The translations under genes and the position numbers were made by a program. Source: an uncultured Collinsella sp. (GTDB lineage Bacteria; Actinomycetota; Coriobacteriia; Coriobacteriales; Coriobacteriaceae). From it: a DNA stretch of 15,064 nucleotides. The notes below the pieces were generated by a model. The model made no database searches. It had not been told where the DNA came from and was given only the letters and a program-made list of their open reading frames with translations. Of this stretch, positions 1 to 6,147 are shown one piece after another. Positions within the stretch are counted from its first letter, which is position 1. Every line of letters starts with the position of its first letter. Location: contig USAY01000037.1 of assembly GCA_900552755.1 (NCBI GenBank), positions 1-15,064 of the forward strand, in the 5' to 3' direction.

Positions 1-68
1 AATCTGTCAGCCAACAGTAAAAATTAGAATTACTTCCTTATCACTGTTAAGCCAACTGTTGCCCTGCT

Positions 69-96
69 TTTACACAGCATGCAGCCGTGCTATAAT
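69..96 (+). promoter_or_regulatory. Strong sigma-A-type promoter with extended -10
   Basis: A -35 box TTTACA (69-74, 5 of 6 to consensus), a 16-base spacer and a perfect TATAAT (91-96) preceded by TG at 88-89 (extended -10) form a very good housekeeping promoter reading rightward. It would drive the short frames at 129-357 and the acetyltransferase fragment at 395. The surrounding DNA is AT-rich. Seen directly; activity is inferred. Confidence 0.7.
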
Positions 97-128
97 AGAA
101 AATACACTTTAAAAAGGAAAAGCGCTCT

Positions 129-357
129 GTGATTCGGCGCGCTTTGCGCAAAAAGATGCTGATGCGGCAAAAGCTGAATGTGGGGCGAAGGAAAGTCATT
201 TTACTAGAGGATGGGGAAAATGCGGAATTTTGAAAACAAGTGTGGTGCCACCATCTGCAAAGACTTGAAAAGTGTGAAAACCGGAATCCCACGGTGCCCC
301 TGCCCGGAGTGCGTCCGCAATGCGGTACTTGCCTTGGGCGAGGTGCCGGGAGAATAA
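129..357 (+). pseudogene. Decayed short reading frames, possible C_GCAxxG_C_C-type redox protein remnant
   Basis: Two overlapping small frames lie here. The first runs from GTG 129 to TGA 231-233 (34 aa, basic) behind an AAAAAGGAAA stretch. The second runs from ATG 211 to TAA 355-357 (48 aa) behind a TAGAGG site. The second contains CGATICKDLK and PRCPCPECVRNAV. A Cys, an IC(R/K)DLK segment and closely spaced Cys near the C-terminus recall small C_GCAxxG_C_C redox proteins. If so, this is the C-terminal part, with a frame change around 225-235 joining the two frames. Neither frame alone is convincing as a gene. They sit between a strong promoter and a truncated acetyltransferase, which fits a decayed stretch. 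Confidence 0.35.
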
Positions 358-394
358 GGCGTACAGCCCGTTATGGTCGGAAAAGGAGTACATT

Positions 395-532
395 ATGGAA
401 ATAAGCTATGCAACAACGAGCGACATTACGGTTATTGCCGCCGTGGAGGCAGCTTGCTTTCCACCAGCGGAGGCGGCCACCGAGAAAGAATTTGTAGACA
501 GAGTGATATGCTTCCTATATAGCGAACAGTGA
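395..532 (+). pseudogene. GNAT-family N-acetyltransferase, N-terminal fragment
   Basis: ATG 395 follows a good AAAAGGAG site (381-388). The 45-residue product starts MEISYATTSDITVIAAVEAA and continues CFPPAEAATEKEFVDRV, which matches the first strand and helix of GNAT acetyltransferases (acetyl-CoA-dependent N-acylation). It then diverges into ICFLYSEQ and stops at 530-532. GNAT proteins are usually 150-200 residues, so the acetyl-CoA binding motif A and the rest of the fold are missing. The DNA from 533 to 598 is AT-rich and does not continue the protein in any frame I can recognise. I read it as a truncated, non-functional remnant; a frameshift alone would not explain the lost sequence. Confidence 0.6.
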
Positions 533-598
533 AATAAAACACTGAAAGCTATACCGATAAACGAATGCGGGTTCTTGCTAAAAGAAAAATTGAAACAA

Positions 599-634
599 AA
601 AAGTGATGCGGCCAGGAAGAGCTGCATCACTTTT
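599..634. terminator. Bidirectional intrinsic terminator
   Basis: AAAAGTGATGC (599-609) and GCATCACTTTT (624-634) are perfect 11-base inverted repeats around a 14-base loop. The stem is flanked by A-rich DNA on the left and T-rich DNA on the right, so it can terminate on both strands. It lies 2 bases beyond the stop codon of the minus-strand hydrolase (637) and downstream of the plus-strand acetyltransferase fragment. Confidence 0.8.
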
Positions 635-636
635 GC

Positions 637-1361
637 TTATTGTATCATCCACGCTGCCAGCGCATCCGCTGTCTGCTGTTGCTGGTCCTCGCCGGAAATC
701 GTGGGTGTTCCATCACCTGCCTGGGGACCGTAGCTGCCAAAACCGGCGTGGCCGCCGCCATCAATAACTACTTCGGTGGTATTGGCTGGTAGGTTGGAAC
801 GGTCAGTTTCATATTTCTCCCGGTTCAGTACACCGTCCTCGCTGCCGTAGGTGGAATAGACCCGTAGGCGGCTGCCGGTCAGGTCGGCGGTGGAGTAGGC
901 GGCCAGCAGAACCAGACCGTCCAATTCATCGGTATGCTTGGCGGCGTAGCTTGCTGCCATTGCTCCGCCTAAGGAGTGCCCGCCGATGTACCAGCTGTTC
1001 ACTTCGGGAAAATCCTCAGGGATGCCATCGGCGGCATTCGTGTCCAATACCGCCAGGTTACAGGGCATCTTTACCAGTACACACAAAATGCCCTTGTCGG
1101 CTAGCTTGTGGAGCAGGGGCGCGTAGGCGGGTTTTCCACCTTGCCGCCGGGGTAAAAGATCAGCCCGGCGGTGGGCGTATCCGGGGCAAAGACCCAGCTG
1201 CCGTTTTCCTGCGTGACGGTCACGCTGTCGTCGGACAGCAAGGCAGCCTCCGCCGCAGTATCAGCATGGTAATAGTCACCGACATACACGCCAAACAGCA
1301 CCCCAACCGCCAGCAGGCAGAGCAGAATAGCGGCAAAAATCCTTGGCTTTTTCTGTTTCAT
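637..1361 (-). pseudogene. Alpha/beta hydrolase with frameshift (membrane-anchored or secreted)
   Basis: The N-terminal part (1101-1361) starts MKQKKPRIF followed by a hydrophobic segment (about residues 8-28), a signal anchor or signal peptide, and reads to FYPGGKVE. The C-terminal part carries the rest of the fold: nucleophile elbow GGHSLGG (Ser), YGSEDGVL (likely acid) and GGGHAGFGSYG (His). The missing link AYAPLLHKLADKGI is present in the +1/-1 frame right after GGKVE, so one frameshift at about 1128-1136 splits an otherwise full-length (about 240 aa) Abhydrolase_5-type protein. Everything else is well preserved, so a recent mutation or a base-calling error are both possible. The start lies 12 bases after the nitroreductase stop, so the two genes form an operon. 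The ribosome binding site (GAAAG) is weak. The substrate cannot be told. Confidence 0.75.
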
Positions 1362-1373
1362 GGGCGCTTTCTA

Positions 1374-1886
1374 TCAAAGGTAACTTACGGTCTCAGTGAG
1401 CGCTTTGCGGGAACTGTGGTTCGGCAGGGGCTTGCCATCCTCAGCGGCATGACCCAGGTCCAGCAGCATCAGTACTTCCTCATTCTCCGGCAGGCCCAGC
1501 GTTTTGGCGGCAGCTTCGGGGTCGAAGAAGTTGATCCAGCAGCTATCTACCGCGGCATTGGTGGCGGCCAGCATCAGGTGGGTGGCCACGATGGCGGCAT
1601 CCTCAGCACCGGAACTATGCTTGCCGCCGGGGTAGGTGAACACGCTGTCCTTGTTAAAGGCCACTACCAGCACTGTGGGCGCGCCATAGCGGCAGGGAGT
1701 GAGCTTGTCAATTTTAGCCAGCCCCTCGGCGGACTGGACAACATAAATATGCTGCTCTTGCAGGTTCTTGGCGGTGGGGGCCAGGCGGCCGGCCTCCAGA
1801 ATGCTGCTCAGATGCTCTGCTGTGACAGGCTTGCCATCGTACTTTTTGCAGGAATAGCGGTCTTTGATCACCTGTGCAAAATCCAT
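1374..1886 (-). CDS. Small nitroreductase-family FMN oxidoreductase
   Basis: This 170-residue protein of the nitroreductase fold (FMN-dependent NAD(P)H oxidoreductase, usually a cytoplasmic homodimer) is complete. It has the N-terminal basic FMN-phosphate contact region DRYSCKKYD (residues 9-17), APTAKNLQEQHIYVV (about 37-51), an alanine-rich helix with ATHLMLAATNAAVDSCWINFFD, and GLPENEEVLMLLDLGHAAEDGKP near the C-terminus. The length is typical of the short subgroup found in anaerobes. Translation starts at ATG 1886 behind a perfect TAAGGAGG site. It is the first gene of a two-gene minus-strand unit with the hydrolase at 637-1361. The substrate is unknown; quinones, nitroaromatics or unsaturated carbonyls are usual for the family. 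GC is lower than in genes right of 2770. Confidence 0.9.
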   Translation of the reverse strand: MDFAQVIKDRYSCKKYDGKPVTAEHLSSILEAGRLAPTAKNLQEQHIYVVQSAEGLAKIDKLTPCRYGAPTVLVVAFNKDSVFTYPGGKHSSGAEDAAIVATHLMLAATNAAVDSCWINFFDPEAAAKTLGLPENEEVLMLLDLGHAAEDGKPLPNHSSRKALTETVSYL

Positions 1887-1928
1887 GGTAGAATTCCTCC
1901 TTACATTTTTGCAGACATTCCATACCGT

Positions 1929-1958
1929 AAGTATATACTTTTTGCCGCAAAATTTCCA
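1929..1958 (-). promoter_or_regulatory. Promoter with palindromic operator candidate for the nitroreductase operon
   Basis: On the minus strand, TGGAAA (1958-1953), a 17-base spacer and TATACT (1935-1930) form a plausible sigma-A promoter about 43 bases before the nitroreductase start. A perfect 12-base palindrome, AAGTATATACTT (1929-1940), covers the -10 box, a typical place for a repressor. Redox-sensing MarR/HxlR-type regulators often control such nitroreductases, but no regulator gene is present here, so that link is inference. Confidence 0.45.
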
Positions 1959-2013
1959 GCCCTCTATGGGCTAAGCCCGCTGTGTATGCAGAAACCTGTT
2001 CTTCACTCCGGTT

Positions 2014-2772
2014 TTATAAAAGATCAAACAGCGAAAGCTGATTCTCCACCCAGCTTTCCTGCTGCGCCTGGTGGATGACATCGCCCGGCAGGCTGTGCCC
2101 TATTAAAAAAGGGGACTGCGGGTCATGCTGCCGCATATTCTGCGTCACCAGCTCCTTGCTGTAGTTGGCGTAGCAGTAGCGGCACAGGTGGCCACAGGTG
2201 TTGTATGCGCCGATGTCGGCGGTCATAAAGCAGGCGCACTCTTTGCGGGAGTTTTTACCCGGCGGCAGGTGCAGGCGACGATGCAGCGCGGTTTCAAAAA
2301 TCTGCTGGGTCATGCAGCCGCTGCAATCCGCGCCATAAGGGGCCAGTTCGTCTCCCTCGGCACAGGGACGTATCGTAAGGCCGTACTGCCGCCCAATCTC
2401 CACAAAAGCCTTGCCCAGCGTGAGCCGGTCGGCACGGGAGACACCCTGCACCTGCGGAAAATTGCGCCGCACTTTCTCGTACAGATCAATAAAGCTGATA
2501 ACGCAGGTGTGGGTGTGCCCGGCCAGCACTGCTGCCATGCGGGTGAACTCCTGAATGTGGCGTTCAACCGTATAGGTGTCGGAAAGAAAAATCGGGTCAT
2601 ACCGCCAGCCGATGCTGTCCGGGCCGACGATCTCGGATAAGGCAACAAAATCACACAGTACGGTCTCTTTCGGCGGCACATGCGGCTCAATCTCAGGCCC
2701 ATAGGGTGTGATGGTGACGAACCAGTACTGCCCATAGGAACGCAGCAGATCCATCTTCGGCAGCATCGGCGC
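2014..2772 (-). pseudogene. DUF1848 family protein, N-terminus missing
   Basis: From about 2768 leftward the frame reads PMLPKMDLLRSYGQYWFV and continues TITPYGPEIEPHVPPKE, ending NQLSLFDLL at 2014. This is the body of DUF1848 proteins. Near the C-terminus are DCSGCM, CACFMTADIGAYNTCGHLC and RYCYANYS, cysteine clusters typical of this family; a CxxxC-xx-C metal or iron-sulfur site is likely, and the biochemical role is not known to me. Family members begin with an SRRTDIPAFY-like segment about 60 residues upstream, which is absent here. The frame continues upstream to an ATG at 2850, but those residues are an out-of-frame reading of another gene's start (see 2762-2830). The gene is therefore truncated by a junction, not expressed as a normal protein. 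Confidence 0.8.
2761..2772. other. Junction between Clostridia-like and Coriobacteriia-like DNA
   Basis: To the left, the minus-strand frame is DUF1848. To the right, a different frame reads as a folD-like start. The stretch read on the minus strand as GCGCCGATGCTGCC fits both proteins (PMLP in one frame, RADA in the other), so the breakpoint lies within or next to this short overlap. It may be micro-homology used in recombination or an assembler misjoin. Confidence 0.65.
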
Positions 2773-2830
2773 GTACCTCACGCACCAGCTCGGTCGCAAG
2801 ATCGCAACCGTCAAGCACCTTTGCATCCAT
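2762..2830 (-). pseudogene. folD: folD-like gene, first 23 codons only
   Basis: ATG at 2830-2828 follows an excellent site (TGGGAGGAAACC) and reads MDAKVLDGCDLATELVREVR then ADA, resembling the start of FolD (methylenetetrahydrofolate dehydrogenase/cyclohydrolase, typically M-x-AK-x-LDG-x-x-LA-x-x-x-R). After codon 23 the frame enters DUF1848 DNA and stops at 2693-2695 as a 45-residue hybrid. The same GGGAGGAAACC sequence precedes kup. The fragment lies 69 bases downstream of the kup stop with no visible terminator between, so the original gene was probably in the kup transcript. The name rests on only 23 residues. Confidence 0.5.
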
Positions 2831-2899
2831 GGTTTCCTCCCAGGACTCAATCCCCGTCAATACAAACCCGCCCGTTCGCAGACAAACCTCGAGCGTCGA

Positions 2900-4927
2900 C
2901 TACGGCCGCTCGTTGGGAGCCAGGCGCTGCATCTTATTCACGGCCTTAAACTTGGTGAACAGCGGCACATACTCAAAGCTCACGTTGGAGTTCTCCAGGC
3001 CATACCAGCGCGCAGGCGTGCCGGCGGCGCGGCGGATGATGTACTTGAGCGTGATGGCTGTACGCTCGCTCGGCTCCACGTCGCTTTCGGGCGCCAGAAG
3101 CTTACGGATCATGACGAACTTGAACGTACCGATGTTGCCCGGATCCTTGTAGACCGAGTAGTCATGCGTCTGCGGCGGCAGCTCGCCGGTGGCAGCCAGG
3201 TCCTGAACAACCTGACGCAGGTAGGCATTGACGCGCTGGTTGATCTTGTAGCCCAGGTACAGATGCACGCGGAACACGTAGTCGGTGCCGAACGTCTCGA
3301 CCGAATAGGCAAAGGTATGCGGTTCGTCCATGGTCTCGACGTTCACAAACCACCAGGCGTGGGCACGCTTGGGATGCTTGTCCAAGATCGAGTAGACAAT
3401 ATCGCGGTCGATGTAGTCGGTATGGGTGTCCTTGGTCAGGTACACGACGTTGTCACTCATGCGCTCGTAACGGTCGTCGTCGCGCAGGCGCTTGAGCTGC
3501 GGCAGGTAGCTGCGCAGCGGCAGCAGCGTAAACTGGCGCTGCTCGACCGCCGTGCCGTTGTACCAGCACACCATAATGCCCATGATGAGTGCAGCCATGA
3601 GGATGGTGAAGTAGCCGCCGTGGAAGAACTTGGTGAGCGAGCTCACGAAGAAAAAGCCCTCGAGCAAAAGGAAGAAGGCCGCGAAGATCCACGGAGCAAC
3701 CTTGAGCTTGCGCTCCTCGTGCAGGTAGAAGAAGAGCAGCAGCGTGGTGCACATCATAGTCAGCGTGATGGCAAGGCCGTACGCGGCTTCCATATGCGCC
3801 GAGTTCTGGAACAGCAGCACCACAATGACGCAGCCGACAAGCATGACGTTGTTGACCATGGGGATGTAGAGCTGGCCCTTGGTCTCGGCAGGGTAGAAGA
3901 CCTGCATGTGCGGCATGAGGTCCAGACGGCTGGCCTCGGACACCAGCGAGAATGCACCGGTGATGAGCGCCTGCGAGGCAATGATGGCCGCGACGGTGGA
4001 AAGGCCGACGGCAAACGGGCGCAGGCCCGGGGCGAGCATCTGGTAGAACGGGTTGAGATCGGCAATGCCCATGAGCTCGGGGTTGGCAGCGTTGTTCATA
4101 AGCCAAGCGCCCTGGCCCATATAGGACAGCAGCAGGCAGCACTTAACGAACGGCCAGGTAGCGTAGATATTGCCGCGGCCGACGTGGCCCATGTCGGAGT
4201 AGAGCGCCTCGGCACCGGTGGTGGCAAGGAAGCAGCTGCCCAGAATCATGATGCCCGCGTGGTTGTTGGGGCTCAACAAAAAGGCGATGCCGCGGAGCGG
4301 GTTGAGGCACAGCAGCACGGCGGGGTGCTGTAAGACAAAGAACAGACCCGTGCCGCCCAGGAATAGGAACCACAGCGTCATGATGGGGCCAAAGGCGTGA
4401 CCGATCTTGGCCGTACCGATGCGCTGTACCAAGAAGAGCACGATGATGATGGCGAGCGTAATGGCGACGACGCGGCCCTGGTCATCGCCCAGCACGGCAT
4501 GGACCGCCGGGATAGTGCGCAGGCCCTCGATGGCCGTGGTAACGGTAACGGCCGGCGTCAGGATGCCGTCGGCGAGCAACGCGGCGCCACCCAGCATGGC
4601 GGGGATGATAAGCCACTTGCCGCAACGCTTGACCAGGCTGTACAGGGCAAAGATGCCGCCCTCGCCATGGTTATCGGCGCGCAGCGAGATGAGCACATAC
4701 TTGATGGTGGTCAGCAGCGTGACCGTCCACACGACAAGGGAGAGCGCGCCGAGCACGAACTCCTCCGTGACGCTTCCGATGCCGCCGTTGCCGGCAACGA
4801 GCGCCTTGGTTACATACATAGGGCTGGTGCCGATATCGCCGTACACCACGCCCAGCGTGACGAGCATCGCCGAGATGCTCACAGGAATCGCAGCGTGCGA
4901 GGCTGCCTCCTTGGCCTTTTGTTCCAT
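2900..4927 (-). CDS. kup: Kup/KUP family low-affinity potassium uptake transporter
   Basis: This 675-residue integral membrane protein imports K+ with protons (Kup/HAK/KT family). The signature YGDIGTSPMY is at residues 29-38, followed by about 12 hydrophobic segments to about residue 440. A cytoplasmic C-terminal domain follows (about 460-675: DDDRYERMSDNVVYLTK, TIDYIDRDIVYS-like stretch, HLYLGYKINQRVNAYLR, HDYSVYKDPGNIGTFKFVMI). Length and order match full Kup (E. coli about 622 aa). The frame extends to a TTG at 4945, but the SD GGGAGG lies inside that extension, 10 bases before ATG 4925-4927, so the ATG is the start. It is likely the first gene of a transcript that originally continued into the folD-like gene. 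No c-di-AMP riboswitch-like leader is evident in the short 5' region. Confidence 0.95.
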   Translation of the reverse strand: MEQKAKEAASHAAIPVSISAMLVTLGVVYGDIGTSPMYVTKALVAGNGGIGSVTEEFVLGALSLVVWTVTLLTTIKYVLISLRADNHGEGGIFALYSLVKRCGKWLIIPAMLGGAALLADGILTPAVTVTTAIEGLRTIPAVHAVLGDDQGRVVAITLAIIIVLFLVQRIGTAKIGHAFGPIMTLWFLFLGGTGLFFVLQHPAVLLCLNPLRGIAFLLSPNNHAGIMILGSCFLATTGAEALYSDMGHVGRGNIYATWPFVKCCLLLSYMGQGAWLMNNAANPELMGIADLNPFYQMLAPGLRPFAVGLSTVAAIIASQALITGAFSLVSEASRLDLMPHMQVFYPAETKGQLYIPMVNNVMLVGCVIVVLLFQNSAHMEAAYGLAITLTMMCTTLLLFFYLHEERKLKVAPWIFAAFFLLLEGFFFVSSLTKFFHGGYFTILMAALIMGIMVCWYNGTAVEQRQFTLLPLRSYLPQLKRLRDDDRYERMSDNVVYLTKDTHTDYIDRDIVYSILDKHPKRAHAWWFVNVETMDEPHTFAYSVETFGTDYVFRVHLYLGYKINQRVNAYLRQVVQDLAATGELPPQTHDYSVYKDPGNIGTFKFVMIRKLLAPESDVEPSERTAITLKYIIRRAAGTPARWYGLENSNVSFEYVPLFTKFKAVNKMQRLAPNERP

Positions 4928-4962
4928 AAGCCGGTTTCCTCCCAACTTTAATGTTCGAAGGG

Positions 4963-4968
4963 ATTATA
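4963..4968 (-). promoter_or_regulatory. -10 box of the kup promoter (candidate)
   Basis: The minus strand reads TATAAT at 4968-4963, 36 bases before the kup ATG. No good -35 is present at 16-18 bases upstream (CATTAA at 17), so the promoter may be weak or activated. Confidence 0.35.
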
Positions 4969-5050
4969 GGTAATCGGCCCATGTTTTAATGCACTGTTTT
5001 CCCAGCTAGATAAAGATTTATACAGTCTTTAGGCTACCGCGGCGATATGG

Positions 5051-5083
5051 AATGTGGCAAAGGGACTGTCCCCTTGTCACATT
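5051..5083. repeat. Palindromic intergenic repeat (TGTGRCAARGGG type), possible terminator
   Basis: AATGTGGCAAAGGG (5051-5064) and CCCCTTGTCACATT (5070-5083) pair across a short loop with only wobble differences, giving a hairpin of about 14 pairs directly 3' of the nitroreductase stop (5086-5088). From general familiarity, palindromes with a CAAAGGGACTGTCCCC core are dispersed in Coriobacteriia genomes. It could end nitroreductase transcription but has no U-tract. Confidence 0.6.
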
Positions 5084-5085
5084 CG

Positions 5086-5934
5086 TCATTTTCCGAGCCA
5101 GTTTTTAAACCACCACTCCATGGATCGGCTCATCTCGGCCATAAAAGGACTGGTGTGTTTGCGGGTGTAGATATCCACCACGCGCTCGCCCACCTCGCGG
5201 GCGTGCGGGCGAAACATCGCATCCATCTCGGCCACCTGCGCATCCATGGTCGCGGTATCGGCGCGGCGATAGCGCTCCTCGTGCACCAGGTTCACCACGG
5301 GGTGCGCGATTGCCGGGCGCTCCTTACGGGGCGTGCCGATGATGAGCATCGACAGCGGCATGGTATAGGGCGGCAGATCGAGCAGCTCGGCGACTTCCTC
5401 GGCATTCTCGACGATATCACCGATGTAGCAGCTCCCTAGCCCCAAGGCCTCGGCGGCAACCACGGCGTTTTGCGCGGCGATCACGGCATCCTGCGCCGCG
5501 ATGGCAAAGTCGCCCAGACCTGGCGCGCGGCGGGGCGCCTTGCCCGTGCGCTCGACAAACTCGGGCTCAAAGCAGCCCACGTGCTCAAACAGATCGATCC
5601 ACTTGGCATAGTCAACCACAAATATAAGTGCCCAGGGCGCCTTGGCGATCATGGGCTGGTGGTCGCACAGGTCAGCCAGACGGTCCAGCGTAGCCTGCTC
5701 GCGAATGCTCACGATGGAATACATCATCATGGCGCCCGCCGACGGCGCGCGACTCGCCGCATGCAAAATCGCCGCACGCTGCTCGTCGGTCACCGCCACG
5801 GGACGGTCGTCGTCATCACGCGCGAAGGCACGCGTGGAGGAACGGTGCTCCAACGTGTCCAGCACCGCATTGCCTATCGTCTCGACCGGATAGCCACACG
5901 TATCCACAGCCTTGGTGCAAACCTGCTCGCCCAT
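5086..5934 (-). CDS. Nitroreductase family protein, long form with C-terminal extension
   Basis: A 282-residue FMN oxidoreductase. Seen: RSSTRAF (31-37, FMN phosphate contact), ASRAPSAGAMMMYSIV (60-75), APWALIFVVDYAKW, the helix DAVIAAQNAVVAAEALGLGS with CYIGDI, and LPPYTMPLSMLIIGTPRKE, which are the usual nitroreductase landmarks. After the fold (about residue 215) comes a 65-residue extension ending in RSMEWWFKNWLGK. Extensions of this kind occur in a subgroup of gut-anaerobe nitroreductases; its role is unknown to me. ATG 5934 is preceded by a GAGGA site at good spacing. It is monocistronic and divergent from the LTA-synthase-like gene. It is not closely similar to the nitroreductase at 1374-1886 beyond the shared fold, and its GC is clearly higher. 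Substrate unknown. Confidence 0.9.
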   Translation of the reverse strand: MGEQVCTKAVDTCGYPVETIGNAVLDTLEHRSSTRAFARDDDDRPVAVTDEQRAAILHAASRAPSAGAMMMYSIVSIREQATLDRLADLCDHQPMIAKAPWALIFVVDYAKWIDLFEHVGCFEPEFVERTGKAPRRAPGLGDFAIAAQDAVIAAQNAVVAAEALGLGSCYIGDIVENAEEVAELLDLPPYTMPLSMLIIGTPRKERPAIAHPVVNLVHEERYRRADTATMDAQVAEMDAMFRPHAREVGERVVDIYTRKHTSPFMAEMSRSMEWWFKNWLGK

Positions 5935-6147
5935 AGCTCTATCCTCGCTAATTCTTTAAGAAGCCTTTACGTTTCCGTGTAATTCCCGTCCATTATCGCG
6001 CAGGCCGCCACTACATTGCGCCACACCGCCGCACGTGCGCGTTAATATGGCTGGTTGTTGTGCGCAGCCACCAATTGCAGCGCATATCTTGGTAACAATC
6101 GGGTAAACCCCCGCTTTCGTACGTTTTAGTTTGTGAGGAGTCTCAGC
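5935..6147. other. Divergent intergenic region
   Basis: About 210 bases separate the nitroreductase (minus) and the LTA-synthase-like gene (plus). On the minus strand TTACAC, an 18-base spacer and TAAAGA form only a weak promoter candidate. A small hairpin TGGCTG/CAGCCA lies at 6048-6070. No confident plus-strand promoter was found. Confidence 0.3.

Noticed and set aside
951..2078. Plus-strand 375-codon frame opposite the hydrolase and nitroreductase
   Set aside because: The nitroreductase has a perfect SD and family motifs on the minus strand; the antisense frame spans two genes and their spacer.
2693..2830. A real 45-residue protein starting at the folD-like ATG
   Set aside because: After residue 23 it is an out-of-frame reading of DUF1848 DNA, so it is a junction product.
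3164..4333. Long plus-strand frames opposite kup (also 4397-4951)
   Set aside because: Kup is full length and conserved; the antisense products are Arg/His/Asp-rich with no recognisable domain.
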